DNA of 64,000 bases from Tsukamurella sp. 1534 (GCF_000312385.1 NZ_HE997627.1:1009282-1073281); one strand, 5' to 3'; counted from the first letter of the stretch, positions 1 through 11,312 are shown. Program-made: numbers and translations. Notes: generated from the sequence alone by a model not told the origin.

Positions 1-201
1 CAGCGGGGCCATCCGCGGCTGCGGATGCGGCACGTGCCGTTCCGGATCACCGAGATCGAACGCGACGCGTGGCTGCGCTGCATGGACACCGCGATCGCGT
101 CGATCGACGACGACCGGATGCCGGCGGATCGCAAAGAGGAGCTGCGGTCCTACTGTGTGATGGCCGCGCAGATGCTCGTCAACACTCCGATGGGCGCCTG
201 A
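1..201 (+). CDS. glbO: Group II truncated haemoglobin GlbO, C-terminal part
   Basis: The window opens inside this gene; the last 66 codons are present and end in TGA. The visible protein begins [14 protein letters not shown] and continues with an [13 protein letters not shown] segment. This is the conserved G/H-helix region of TrHbO-type haemoglobins, including the His-Pro-x-Leu-Arg-x-Arg-His signature and the GH-region Trp. Family knowledge: these small cytoplasmic haem proteins bind O2 and handle NO or peroxide. The next gene downstream is an alpha-glucosidase, the same order as glbO-aglA in mycobacteria, which supports the call. The N-terminal half and its start lie outside the window. Confidence 0.9.
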   Translation, partial: QRGHPRLRMRHVPFRITEIERDAWLRCMDTAIASIDDDRMPADRKEELRSYCVMAAQMLVNTPMGA

Positions 202-244
202 CGGCGTAGACGCCCCGCGACAGCCCCCGCGAGAGAAGGAAGCG

Positions 245-1843
245 ATGACGCAGCCCGCGGCACCCCGCACCGCTTACGACGCGCCCTGGTGGAAGGACGC
301 CGTCTTCCACCAGATCTACCCGCGCTCGTTCTCGGACTCGAACGGCGACGGCGTGGGCGACCTGCGCGGCGTGATCGACCGCCTGGGTTATCTGGAGCTG
401 CTGGGGATCGACGCGCTGTGGCTCTCGCCGGTGATGCGCTCCCCCATGGCGGATCACGGTTACGACGTCTCGGACCCGCGCGACATCGATCCGTTGTTCG
501 GGTCGGTCGCGGACCTCGACGACCTGATCCGCGAGGCGCACGCGCGGCACATCCGCGTCACGATGGACCTGGTCCCGAACCACACGTCGGATCAGCACCC
601 GTGGTTCCAGGCAGCGCTGCGTGCCGGCCCGGGCAGCCGCGAGCGCGAGCGGTACGTGTTCCGCGACGGCCGCGGGCCGAACGGCGACGAGCCGCCGAAC
701 AACTGGCCGAGCGTGTTCGGCGGCCCCGCATGGCACCGCGTCACGGAGGCCGACGGCCGTCCGGGCCAGTGGTACCTGCACATCTTCGCCCCCGAACAGC
801 CCGACCTGAACTGGCTCGACGAGGAGGTCTTCCAGGACCTGGCGACCACGCTCCGGTTCTGGCTCGACCGCGGCGTCGACGGCTTCCGGATCGACGTCGC
901 GCACGGCATGGCGAAGCCCGACGGGCTTCCGGACATGGACATGATCACCAACCGGATCATGGACAACGACGAGAACGATCTCCGGTTCAACAATCCCGGC
1001 GTGCACGCGATCCACCGCCGGATCCGCGCCGTGATGGACGAGTACCCCGGGCGGGTCACCGTCGGCGAGATCTGGTGCAAGGACAACGACAGGTTCGCCG
1101 AGTACATCCGCCCGGACGAGCTGCACTTGGGCTTCAATTTCCGCCTGGCGGAGGCGGAGTGGGACGCCGCGGAGATCCGCGAGGCGATCGACAACTCCCT
1201 GATCGCGGTGGAGGGCGTGACCGGGATCCCCACCTGGACGCTGTCCAATCACGACGTGGAGCGGGAGGTCACCCGGTACGGCGGGGGTGCTCTCGGCACC
1301 GCGCGGGCGCGGGCGATGATCCTCGTGGAACTGGCGCTGCCCGGAACGGTGTTCCTGTACAACGGTTCCGAGCTCGGCCTGCCGAACGTCGACCTGCCCG
1401 ACGAGGCCCTGCAGGATCCGACCTGGGAGCGCTCCGGGCACACCGAGCGCGGCCGGGACGGTTGCCGGGTCCCGCTGCCGTGGCAGGGTTCGGCTCCGCC
1501 CTACGGCTTCTCGTCGAACGAGAGCACCTGGCTCCCGATGCCCGCCGATTGGCAGGACCTCACAGCGGAGGCGGAGCTCGAGGACCTGGACTCCACGCTC
1601 ACGCTCTACCGCACCGCGCTCGAACTGCGCAGGATGCGGCCGGAGTTCCGGGGCGACGCGATCGAGTGGTACGGCGCGCCGGGGCCCGGCCTGCTGGCCT
1701 TCCGCCGGATCGACGGCCGGCTCACGTGCGTCCTCAACGCGTCCGGCGCCCCGGTCGAGTTGCCGGACGGCGAGGTCATCCTGTCGAGCGCCCCGCTGGT
1801 CGACGGTCTGCTCCCGGCCGACGCCGCCTGCTGGCTCGCCTGA
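245..1843 (+). CDS. aglA: GH13 alpha-glucosidase (AglA-like)
   Basis: A 532-residue cytoplasmic glycoside hydrolase of family 13, the length of oligo-1,6-glucosidase and alpha-glucosidase enzymes. The catalytic barrel motifs are visible: NHTS at about 112-115, GFRID with the nucleophile Asp217, VGEIW with acid/base Glu275 and SNHD with Asp337. It should hydrolyse alpha-glucosidic bonds in maltose, isomaltose or trehalose-type sugars; the exact substrate cannot be read from sequence. There is no signal peptide. The ATG is preceded by GAAGGAAG at good spacing. It follows glbO by 43 bp and precedes an AraC-type regulator by 12 bp, so the regulator may be co-transcribed. The order glbO-aglA is the mycobacterial one. 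Confidence 0.9.
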   Translation: MTQPAAPRTAYDAPWWKDAVFHQIYPRSFSDSNGDGVGDLRGVIDRLGYLELLGIDALWLSPVMRSPMADHGYDVSDPRDIDPLFGSVADLDDLIREAHARHIRVTMDLVPNHTSDQHPWFQAALRAGPGSRERERYVFRDGRGPNGDEPPNNWPSVFGGPAWHRVTEADGRPGQWYLHIFAPEQPDLNWLDEEVFQDLATTLRFWLDRGVDGFRIDVAHGMAKPDGLPDMDMITNRIMDNDENDLRFNNPGVHAIHRRIRAVMDEYPGRVTVGEIWCKDNDRFAEYIRPDELHLGFNFRLAEAEWDAAEIREAIDNSLIAVEGVTGIPTWTLSNHDVEREVTRYGGGALGTARARAMILVELALPGTVFLYNGSELGLPNVDLPDEALQDPTWERSGHTERGRDGCRVPLPWQGSAPPYGFSSNESTWLPMPADWQDLTAEAELEDLDSTLTLYRTALELRRMRPEFRGDAIEWYGAPGPGLLAFRRIDGRLTCVLNASGAPVELPDGEVILSSAPLVDGLLPADAACWLA

Positions 1844-1855
1844 TCGGGTCCGACG

Positions 1856-2296
<441 letters not shown>

Positions 2297-2306
2297 CGTT
2301 GTCCGC

Positions 2307-2720
2307 ATGGACATCTACATTCAGCACGCTTTCCTCCCGGCCGTCGATTTCGAGGCCTCCCTCGCGTTCTACCGCGACGCACTGGGTTTCGAGGTCCGCA
2401 AGGACGTGGGCTACGGCGACATGCGGTGGATCACCCTGGGGCAGCCCACGGGCGAGCACACCACGCTGGTGCTGCAGCCGCCCGCCGCGGATCCGGGCCT
2501 GACGGACGACGAGAAGCGCACCATCGACGAGATGATCGCCAAGGGCAGCTACGGCTTCCTGGTGCTCTCCACCACCGATCTGCAGGCCGCCTTCGACAAG
2601 GTGGCGGCGACGGGCGCCGAGGTCGCGCAGGAGCCGATGGACCAGCCCTACGGAGTCCGGGACTGCGCGTTCCGGGATCCCGCCGGGAACATGGTGCGGA
2701 TCAATCAGCTGGAGGTCTGA
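2307..2720 (+). CDS. VOC-superfamily (glyoxalase/bleomycin resistance-like) protein
   Basis: A 137-residue single-domain vicinal-oxygen-chelate protein. It opens with MDIYIQHAFLPAVDFEASLAFYRD and ends with the typical MDQPYGVRDCAFRDPAGN block found in VOC proteins. A metal-dependent lyase, dioxygenase or antibiotic-binding role is possible, and the sequence does not decide between them. It begins 10 bp after the AraC-type gene, so it is probably the last gene of that operon. Its 3' end overlaps by 16 bp the end of the convergent DUF4188 gene on the other strand. Confidence 0.8.
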   Translation: MDIYIQHAFLPAVDFEASLAFYRDALGFEVRKDVGYGDMRWITLGQPTGEHTTLVLQPPAADPGLTDDEKRTIDEMIAKGSYGFLVLSTTDLQAAFDKVAATGAEVAQEPMDQPYGVRDCAFRDPAGNMVRINQLEV

Positions 2721-3211
2721 GCCGCGACGGCGCCGATGCGCTCGCGGGAGGTGCGGCCCCGTCGCTCGACGGGCTGCGCACCGACCGCCGCAGCCAGCCC
2801 TACCGGCGCCGACAGGTCCCCGTAGATCGTCTCGTGCGCACCGGCCGGGACCCGGTAGGTCTCGTGCCAGATCCCCACCCGCGCGCGGCCCGCGTCGTGG
2901 GTCATCGAGTAGAACTTGAGCCAGGCCGGGCGGTGCTCGAAATCGGTGGAGTGCGAGTACTTCTCAAGGTCGTCGAAGCTGCGCCAGTACTGCACCACGA
3001 GCGGGCCCGACGGGGCGAGCGCGTTGAAGCCGCCGAGGTAGCCGAGCGCCCCGCCCGCGGCGCGGTCGCGCTCGATCTCCGCCTGCATGCGCCGCATGGA
3101 CCGGGCCACGAACAGCGTCTGGTCGAGGCGCCAGGCCCGCTTGGGCTGCATGCCGAGCAGGAACACCACCACGTCGCCGTCGTGGGTGTCGGTCTGGATG
3201 TCGTGCTTCAC
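2705..3211 (-). CDS. DUF4188-type protein
   Basis: A 168-residue cytoplasmic protein resembling the DUF4188 family, a dimeric alpha/beta barrel distantly like haem-dependent aldoxime dehydratases. Visible features are DVVVFLLGMQPKRAW near the start, GPLVVQYWRSFDDLEKYS in the middle and IWHETYRVPAGAHETIYG towards the end. I set the start at a GTG preceded by AGGAGG at 4 bp, not the upstream ATG of the long frame, because the ribosome site fits only the GTG. It diverges from a MerR regulator with a palindrome between the two, so it is probably the regulator's target. Catalytic activity is not established for this family member. Confidence 0.75.
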   Translation of the reverse strand: MKHDIQTDTHDGDVVVFLLGMQPKRAWRLDQTLFVARSMRRMQAEIERDRAAGGALGYLGGFNALAPSGPLVVQYWRSFDDLEKYSHSTDFEHRPAWLKFYSMTHDAGRARVGIWHETYRVPAGAHETIYGDLSAPVGLAAAVGAQPVERRGRTSRERIGAVAAQTSS

Positions 3212-3231
3212 GGTTCCTCCTGGACAACATT

Positions 3232-3248
3232 GGATAGTGACACTACCC
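3232..3248. promoter_or_regulatory. Palindromic operator between DUF4188 gene and merR-type gene
   Basis: The sequence GGATAGTG-A-CACTACCC is an almost perfect dyad with core TAGTG-A-CACTA. It lies in the 76-bp space between two divergent genes, 21 bp from the DUF4188 start and 40 bp from the MerR start. A TTGACA-like element sits about 30 bp away on the minus strand. Its position and the adjacent MerR gene suggest the MerR binding site. This is inferred from symmetry and context only. Confidence 0.55.
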
Positions 3249-3287
3249 ATATTGGAGAGCGGACCTATCCCATGTCAAGATCTAGGC

Positions 3288-3938
3288 ATGAGATTGTCCG
3301 AACTCTCCGCGGAGACCGGCGTCAGCAAGGCCTCGCTGAAGTACTACCTGCGCGAATCACTGCTCGCGCCGGGGACCGCGATCAGCAAGACCCAGGCGCA
3401 GTACGGCCCCGACCACGTCGAGCGGGTCCGGCTGATCCGCGCGCTGGTCGAGTCCGGCGGACTCTCCCTCGCTCAGGTGCGCCGGGTGCTCGACGCGCTC
3501 GACAATCCGTCGGTCGCGCGACACGACCTGTACGGCGTCGCGCAGGAGGCGCTCGCTGAGACCACCGACGTCGAGGCGGACGCGGAGTGGACGGCCCTGG
3601 CCGCCTCTTACGTCGCTGATCGCGGATGGCGCGTCCAGGCCGGGGACGCCCTGATCCCCCAGCTCGGAGCGCAGCTCAAGGCCGTGGCGGACACCTGCCG
3701 CGTGAGCGGCCTCGAAACGCTCGACCGGTGGGCCGACGCCGTCGAGCGGATCGCCGAGGCCGACGTCGACACCCTCACCGGCGACGCCGCGGACGACCTG
3801 CGGACCGTCGTGGTGGGCACCGTGCTCTCGGACAGGGTGCTCGCCACCCTGCGCCGGCTGGCGCAGCAGGACCGCAGCGCACGCGTGTTCGGCGATGCCG
3901 ATCAGACGAGCAGCCCGGGCCCCGCCTCGCGCCGCTGA
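3288..3938 (+). CDS. MerR-family transcriptional regulator
   Basis: A 216-residue protein with an N-terminal MerR winged helix: MRLSELSAETGVSKASLKYY followed by a VERVRLIRALVESGGLSLAQV recognition region. The remainder is an alpha-helical domain of unknown ligand specificity with no metal-binding cysteine cluster. I start it at the internal ATG at 3288 because the protein begins there with the canonical MerR first helix; the longer frame upstream has no family character. It diverges from the DUF4188 gene. Its last 37 bp overlap the end of the convergent gene on the minus strand. Confidence 0.85.
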   Translation: MRLSELSAETGVSKASLKYYLRESLLAPGTAISKTQAQYGPDHVERVRLIRALVESGGLSLAQVRRVLDALDNPSVARHDLYGVAQEALAETTDVEADAEWTALAASYVADRGWRVQAGDALIPQLGAQLKAVADTCRVSGLETLDRWADAVERIAEADVDTLTGDAADDLRTVVVGTVLSDRVLATLRRLAQQDRSARVFGDADQTSSPGPASRR

Positions 3939-4546
3939 TAGAGCGAGCCGTACCGGGCGTCGATGCGCACCCAGGTCGCGGTCGTGGAGACCCGCACCGG
4001 CTCCTCCGGCCCGTCGGCGGCGAACCCCATGGCCTCCAGTGCGAAGGCGGTGCGCAGCGTGAGCGGCACCGTCGCACCGCCTCCGGTCACGCTCGCGACC
4101 TCCGAGTCCAGGAGCGACGGTGGCGGCCCCGCGGGCCCGCCGGTCTCCCGCCCCACCTCGACGCCGCGGGCGGCCACCTCGCGCAGCGCCTGCGCGGGCA
4201 CCGAATCCACCGGCGAGAACCCCGCCCGGGGCGGCAGCGCACCGCGCCACGCCGAGTCCAGGGCGAAGCCCACGTCCACGTAGCCCGTGGGATCCGACGG
4301 GGCGGAGCGGATCGAATCCAGCGCGGTCAGGGCGCTGCACACCACGGACTCCGGGGCGACGGTGCCGGTCAGCACGCGCATCGCGAGCACCCCGAAACCC
4401 GTACGCCCCCACACCTCCACGCGCTCCTCGTCGCGCCGGCGCAGCCGCAGCACGGCCGAATCATCGGTGCGCAGCAGGCGGGTCGCGAATGCCGCGAAGT
4501 TCGACCGGGGCGCCTCCCCGGCCACGGTCAGCCTCCGGTCGCTCAC
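3902..4546 (-). CDS. Conserved hypothetical protein (Rv2474c position)
   Basis: A 214-residue protein that I recognise only by position: it occupies the place of Rv2474c downstream of the thioesterase in mycobacteria. It starts with GTG overlapping the thioesterase stop (GTGA), so the two are translationally coupled. The sequence is mixed alpha/beta without obvious catalytic motif, signal peptide or membrane helix. A C-terminal TWVRIDARYGSLYQRR segment is notable. The longer upstream reading frame is GC-rich shadow sequence inside the thioesterase and was discarded. Confidence 0.7.
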   Translation of the reverse strand: MSDRRLTVAGEAPRSNFAAFATRLLRTDDSAVLRLRRRDEERVEVWGRTGFGVLAMRVLTGTVAPESVVCSALTALDSIRSAPSDPTGYVDVGFALDSAWRGALPPRAGFSPVDSVPAQALREVAARGVEVGRETGGPAGPPPSLLDSEVASVTGGGATVPLTLRTAFALEAMGFAADGPEEPVRVSTTATWVRIDARYGSLYQRREAGPGLLV

Positions 4547-5019
4547 CGCGAGAACGACTTCAGGTAGTCGCGCTGCTCGCCGGACAGCCGCCGCACGCGC
4601 TGCTCCCCCACGTCGAACGCCGCCAGCCGCACCTGCGCCACCACCGCCGCCGCCGAGTCCGGGTCGGCCGCAGCGGGCCGTACCTCGTGGTGCACCACGA
4701 AGTCCGCGGCCCGCACGGCGGAGGTCCACAGCGTCACCTGCAACGGCGAATCCTGGTGCCGGAGCTGGCCGCGGTACTCGACCTCCAGCTTGGCGAGCAG
4801 CAGCCCGTCCAGCAGGTCCCGCGTCGGCGCGTCCGGTGCGAACAACAACGGGATCCGCGCCTCCTCGAGCAGCGTCACCATGCGCGCGTTGTTGATGTGC
4901 TGGTACACGTCCATATCGGACCAGCGCACGTCGACGGGCACGGTCAGGCCCGATGCGCCGCCGTCGAAGGTGGTGCGCACGCCCGTGACGCCCGCCGCGG
5001 TGAAGCTGTACTCGGTCAC
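4543..5019 (-). CDS. Acyl-CoA thioesterase, 4HBT hot-dog fold
   Basis: A 158-residue hot-dog thioesterase. The signature RWSDMDVYQHINNARMVTLL is visible at about 32-51: Asp followed by Tyr-x-His-x-Asn-Asn, typical of 4-hydroxybenzoyl-CoA thioesterase/FadM-like enzymes that hydrolyse acyl-CoA thioesters. The GTG at 5019 is chosen because it starts just before the fold; the long frame running upstream is a shadow of gdh. It follows gdh by 34 bp and overlaps the next gene by 4 bp, as in the Rv2474c-Rv2475c-gdh block of M. tuberculosis. The physiological substrate is unknown. Confidence 0.85.
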   Translation of the reverse strand: MTEYSFTAAGVTGVRTTFDGGASGLTVPVDVRWSDMDVYQHINNARMVTLLEEARIPLLFAPDAPTRDLLDGLLLAKLEVEYRGQLRHQDSPLQVTLWTSAVRAADFVVHHEVRPAAADPDSAAAVVAQVRLAAFDVGEQRVRRLSGEQRDYLKSFSR

Positions 5020-5053
5020 CCGTCCAACGCTAGCCGACGGTCGCCGGCCCGAC

Positions 5054-8000
5054 CTACCCCACGTGCCGCAGCAGCGACCGCAACGCGCGGGTGGCCACCG
5101 AGAGGCTGGACTCCTTGTTCGCCAGCGCGCCGCTGCCGTCCGCGGGGTCCAGGATCTCGCCGAGCAGGGAGCCGACGCGGTTGAGGCGCTGCGCGTTGTG
5201 CGAGGCCCAGTCGGCGATCTTCTGCTCGGGCGCCTGGTCCGGGTCGGTGAAGTTGAGCACCTCGATGGTGAGGGCCCGCAACGCGCCGTACAGGTCGTCG
5301 CGCAGCGCGAGCCGCGCCATCTCGCTCCACCGGTCGCCGCGCGGCAGCTCCGCCACCGCGCCCAGCATCCGGTCCACACGCAGGTGCTGCATGAGCGCGA
5401 AGTAGAGCCGGCCGACCTCCTCGTCCTCACGCTCACTGATGTCCGCGATGTCCACCACGTCCAGCAGGCTGAACCGGTACAGGGCGCGCGCCACCTGGCG
5501 CGCCAACTCCTCGGGCACGCCGCCCGCGATCGCGCGCTCCGCGGACGTGCGGGCCTGGGAGTCGTACTCGATCCCCCAGCCCCCCATCTGCGCGGACAGG
5601 GCGGCCACCCGATCGGCGTACCGGTTGACCTCGGCACCGATCGCCAGCGGCTGCGGCCGGTTGGTGAGCATCCACCGGGAGGCGCGGTCGAGGATGCGGC
5701 GGCTCTCGGCCAGCAGCGCCGCGGATTCGTCCGCCGACACCGGGAGCTCCCTGATGGCCTCCCACGTCGCGGGCAGGTCGAACACGCGGCTCACCGCCAC
5801 GAAGGTCCGGACGGCGTCGCCCGCGGACGCACCCGCCTCCTCCGCGAGCCGGTACACGAAGCTCACGCCCGCGTTGTCGACCAGCTCGTTCACCACCTGG
5901 GTGGTGACGATCTCGCGGCGCAGCGGGTGCGCGAACACCGCCTCGCCGGCCCGCTCCCGGATCCGGTCCGGGAAGTACTCGGGCAGCCGCGAGGTGATCA
6001 CGTCGTTGTCCGGAAGGTCGCTGGAGAGCACGTCGTCCTTGACGGCGAGCTTCACGTGCGCCATGAGGTTGGCCAGCTCCGGCGAGCTCAGGCCCAGGCC
6101 CGCGGCCTGCAGCTTGTCGGTGTCCTTGCGGGTGGGCAACGCCTCGAGGCGCAGGTCCACTCCGCGGTTGCGGGACAGATCCGCGAGGATCCGCGCGTGC
6201 ACGTCCACCATCTTCGGCGCGAGCGAACGCTCCACCGAGAGCGCGGTGTTCTGGGAGACGTTGTCCGCCAGCACCAGCCGCGACACGTCGTCGGTCATCG
6301 ACACCAGCAGATCGTGCCGCTCGGAGGCCGGGATGTCGCCCGCCTCGATCCGGCGGTCGAGCAGGATCTTGATGTTCACCTCGTGGTCGGAGCAGTCGAC
6401 GCCGGCGCTGTTGTCCATCGCGTCGGTGTTGACCCGGCCGCCGCTGCGGTCGAACTCGATGCGGCCGAGCGGTGTGACGCCCAGGTTGCCGCCCTCGCCG
6501 ATCACCTTGGCGCGCACCTCGTTTCCGTCCACACGGATCGCGTCGTTGGCGCGGTCGCCCACTTCCAGGTTGGTCTCCGTGGACGCCTTGACGTAGGTGC
6601 CGATGCCGCCGTTCCACAGGAGGTCGACGGGCGCCACCAGCACCGCGCGCATGAGCTCGGGCGGCGTCAGTTCGGTCACCCCGTCGGGCAGCCCCAGCGC
6701 GGCCCGGACCTGCGGGCTGATGGGCACCGACTTCTGGTCGCGGCTGTACACACCGCCGCCCTCGCTGAGCTTCGAGCGGTCGTAGTCCTGCCAGGACGAC
6801 CGCGGCAGGTCGAACAGCCTCTGCCGCTCCGCGAAACCGGCCGCCGCATCGGGATTCGGGTCGAGGAAGATGTCCCGGTGGTCGAACGCCGCCACGAGCC
6901 GGATGTGCTCGGAGAGCAGCATGCCGTTGCCGAACACGTCGCCGCTCATATCGCCGACGCCGGCGGCAGTGAAGTCCTCGCTCTGGGTGTCCACCCCCAT
7001 CTCGCGGAAGTGCATCTTCACCGATTCCCACGCGCCGCGGGCGGTGATGCCCATGCCCTTGTGGTCGTAGCCCTCGGATCCGCCGGAGGCGAACGCGTCG
7101 CCGAGCCAGAACGTGTAGCCCGCGGCCACGTCGTTCGCGATGTCCGAGAACGACGCGGTGCCCTTGTCCGCCGCCACCACGAGATAGGTGTCGTCGGCGT
7201 CGCGGCGCACAACCCGTTCGGGCGGCAGCACCTCGCCGTCGGGCCCGAGGTTGTCGGTCACGTCGAGCAGGCCCGAGATGAACCTGCGGTAGCAGGCCAC
7301 GCCCGCCTCGCGCTGGGCCTCGCGGTCGGCGGCAGGATCGCCCGTGGCCTCCGGCGGCTGTTTGACCACGAAGCCGCCCTTGGCGCCCACGGGCACGATC
7401 ACGGCGTTCTTCACGGCCTGCGCCTTCACCAGGCCGAGGATCTCCGTGCGGAAGTCCTCCCGGCGGTCCGACCAGCGCAGGCCGCCGCGGGCCACCATCC
7501 CGAACCGCAGGTGCACGCCCTCGACCTGCGGCGAGTACACGAAGATCTCGAAACGCGGACGCGGCTTGGGCGTCTCGGGGATCCGGCCCGGTTCCAGCTT
7601 GAGCGAGAGCACCGGCTTGTCGGCGTAGTAGTTGGTGCGCACCGTCGCCTGGACCACGTGCAGGTACGCGCGCAGGATGCGGTCGGCGTCCAGGCTCGTG
7701 ACCGCGGCGAGGGCCGCCTCGACGTCGGCCTCGGCCTGCTCCGCCGCGTCGGGGTCCGCCTCGATCGGGTCGAACGTGGCGGTCCACAGCCGCTGCAGGG
7801 CGAGCACCGCGTCGCGATGCTCGAGCAGGACCTGGGCCATGTGTCCCGGGCTGTAGGCGAAGCCGCACTGCCGCAGGTACTGGCCGATGGCGCGCAGTAG
7901 CGCGACCCGGCGCCAGTCCAGGCCGAACGCGAAGATCAGCTCGTTGAACCGGTCCACCTCGGCGTCGCCGCGCCACACCGCCGCCGCGCCGTCGCTGGCG

Positions 8001-9274
8001 AGGCGGCGCAGTCCCGCCAGGTGCTCCGGCAGGTCCGCTTCGGCCACCCCATCGGAGGCGTTGTCGCGCAGCGCCTTCGGAACCCGCAGGCCGAAGTCGT
8101 AGAGCGAGCACAGCACACCGTCGGGCCGGCGCACCGTGTACGGCCGCTCATCCAGGACGTCGACGCCCAGCGACTGCAGGACCGGAAGCGCTTGGGACAG
8201 GGTGACCTTGCCCCCGGTGACGTACATGGCGAACCTCAGGCCCGCCTCCTCGTCCGTCTTCGGATCGTAGAAGACCAGGTCGAGCCCCTCCGGCGGCAGC
8301 GCCGCGATGCGCTGGACGTCCGCGATGGCCTGCTCGGGGGTGGTGTCCTCCTTGTAGTTCGGCGAGACGCCGGGGAGGTACTCGCGCACCGTCGCCGCGT
8401 CGGCGCCGGCCGCCGCGGCGGCGCTCACCACGTCCTCGTCCCAGGTGCGGCTCACGTCGCCCAGCCGCGCCCGTATCCGCGCCTCGTCCTCGGCGCGGAG
8501 CACCGGCACCGTCGTACCGTCCCGCGGCAGCAGGATGAATTGGATTCGGGCGATGGCGGACTCGGTCACGCGGGCGGTGAACCGGTCCACCTTCATCCCG
8601 GTCTCGTCCTCCAGCACGTCGATCAGCACGCCGCGGGCGCGCGAGGTGTACCGATCGCGCGGGAGGTAGACCAGCGCCCGCGCGAACCTGGCGAGCTTGT
8701 CGGTGCGCAAGAACAGTGCCAGATCGCCGTCACCCAGCTCGCGCAGGCCGCCGAACACGCGGGCGAGCTCGTCCTCGTCGGCGACCAGCAGCCGCAGGCG
8801 CGGGTAGGTCTGGATGTACTCGAGGAGCCGCTGATCGGCGTCGCCCGACGGGTCCACGCCGATCCGGGTGAGCACCCGCTCGATCTTGTTGCCGACCATC
8901 GGGATGCCGAACACGTTGTGGTGCAGGCCCAGCACGGTGAGGGCCATCGCGAACACCTCGGACGCGCCGCCGTCTGCGGGACGCGCGGCCAGCAGGAAGG
9001 GCGAACCGGCCGCATCGCCCAGGGGCCGCGCGAGCTCCACCACGGCGATGCCGCCGGGCTCTGGCGTGGGCAGCGCATCGATGACCGCGCGCACGTTCTC
9101 GTCGAGGTCCTCCAGGACACCCGTCCCGGTGCCGCCGCTCCAGGAGCCCAGGACGCGGGCGTTGCCGTCCGACAGCCAGTTCATCAGATCCGACGGGGAG
9201 CGCCCCGGCGGCTGCGTCGACACGGCGGCCGCGGTTCGGTTGAAGACGGACGGGTCTGTTCCGGGCTGCGCCAC
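5054..9274 (-). CDS. gdh: NAD-specific glutamate dehydrogenase, large type, short N-terminus
   Basis: A 1406-residue protein of the large bacterial NAD-GDH family, which interconverts glutamate and 2-oxoglutarate plus ammonium in the cytoplasm. The catalytic region is clear: FGMVARGGLRWSDRREDFRT is followed by VKNAVIVPVGAKGGFVVK with the substrate lysine. The GTG at 9274 is preceded by AGGAGG at 9 bp. Characterised relatives are about 1600 residues with ACT-like modules at the N-terminus. Here the protein enters directly at DLMNWLSDGNARVLGSW, so roughly 200 regulatory residues appear missing. No broken upstream coding remnant is visible. It lies between ettA and the thioesterase, as in mycobacteria. 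Confidence 0.92.
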   Translation of the reverse strand: MAQPGTDPSVFNRTAAAVSTQPPGRSPSDLMNWLSDGNARVLGSWSGGTGTGVLEDLDENVRAVIDALPTPEPGGIAVVELARPLGDAAGSPFLLAARPADGGASEVFAMALTVLGLHHNVFGIPMVGNKIERVLTRIGVDPSGDADQRLLEYIQTYPRLRLLVADEDELARVFGGLRELGDGDLALFLRTDKLARFARALVYLPRDRYTSRARGVLIDVLEDETGMKVDRFTARVTESAIARIQFILLPRDGTTVPVLRAEDEARIRARLGDVSRTWDEDVVSAAAAAGADAATVREYLPGVSPNYKEDTTPEQAIADVQRIAALPPEGLDLVFYDPKTDEEAGLRFAMYVTGGKVTLSQALPVLQSLGVDVLDERPYTVRRPDGVLCSLYDFGLRVPKALRDNASDGVAEADLPEHLAGLRRLASDGAAAVWRGDAEVDRFNELIFAFGLDWRRVALLRAIGQYLRQCGFAYSPGHMAQVLLEHRDAVLALQRLWTATFDPIEADPDAAEQAEADVEAALAAVTSLDADRILRAYLHVVQATVRTNYYADKPVLSLKLEPGRIPETPKPRPRFEIFVYSPQVEGVHLRFGMVARGGLRWSDRREDFRTEILGLVKAQAVKNAVIVPVGAKGGFVVKQPPEATGDPAADREAQREAGVACYRRFISGLLDVTDNLGPDGEVLPPERVVRRDADDTYLVVAADKGTASFSDIANDVAAGYTFWLGDAFASGGSEGYDHKGMGITARGAWESVKMHFREMGVDTQSEDFTAAGVGDMSGDVFGNGMLLSEHIRLVAAFDHRDIFLDPNPDAAAGFAERQRLFDLPRSSWQDYDRSKLSEGGGVYSRDQKSVPISPQVRAALGLPDGVTELTPPELMRAVLVAPVDLLWNGGIGTYVKASTETNLEVGDRANDAIRVDGNEVRAKVIGEGGNLGVTPLGRIEFDRSGGRVNTDAMDNSAGVDCSDHEVNIKILLDRRIEAGDIPASERHDLLVSMTDDVSRLVLADNVSQNTALSVERSLAPKMVDVHARILADLSRNRGVDLRLEALPTRKDTDKLQAAGLGLSSPELANLMAHVKLAVKDDVLSSDLPDNDVITSRLPEYFPDRIRERAGEAVFAHPLRREIVTTQVVNELVDNAGVSFVYRLAEEAGASAGDAVRTFVAVSRVFDLPATWEAIRELPVSADESAALLAESRRILDRASRWMLTNRPQPLAIGAEVNRYADRVAALSAQMGGWGIEYDSQARTSAERAIAGGVPEELARQVARALYRFSLLDVVDIADISEREDEEVGRLYFALMQHLRVDRMLGAVAELPRGDRWSEMARLALRDDLYGALRALTIEVLNFTDPDQAPEQKIADWASHNAQRLNRVGSLLGEILDPADGSGALANKESSLSVATRALRSLLRHVG

Positions 9275-9417
9275 GGGCGTGCTCCTCCTGCGGGTCGAGG
9301 CAAGCGGGCACGCCGAATACACGGTCAGCACGCGGCGCCGTTGCCTGGTGTGACGGAGCCTGTGAGCTCCGCGCACCACACTACGACCGAGGAGGGGGCT
9401 ACGTGCCAGTAATGACG

Positions 9418-9457
9418 GACGACGGCGCCCGGGACGGGTGTCCCGGGCGCCGTCGTC
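9418..9457 (-). terminator. Strong hairpin downstream of ettA
   Basis: An 18-bp perfect stem, GACGACGGCGCCCGGGAC paired with its complement, closes a GGGT loop 23 bp after the ettA stop. There is no clear U-tract, as is usual for actinobacterial hairpin terminators. It separates ettA from the gdh promoter region, so gdh probably has its own promoter in the roughly 140 bp that remain before its start. Confidence 0.8.
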
Positions 9458-9479
9458 ACCGCGGCTCGTGGAGCCGGCG

Positions 9480-11153
<1,674 letters not shown>

Positions 11154-11312
11154 AGTCCCTGCCCTGTCGTCACGCGTACCCGCCCACCGGTGTGCCGGGG
11201 GCAAAACGTCTCCAGCCTACCGACTCGCCCGCCGGGCCACGTACCCCGCGGCGACGAGTCCCAGCCCGCCGCGTCCCGGCGCCGCACCGCCCGCGCACAT
11301 ATCCTGGGCGGC

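Noticed and set aside
4790-7900. 1036-residue plus-strand frame opposite gdh
   Set aside because: It is the antisense of a clear glutamate dehydrogenase; the His/Arg/Val-rich translation has no domain.
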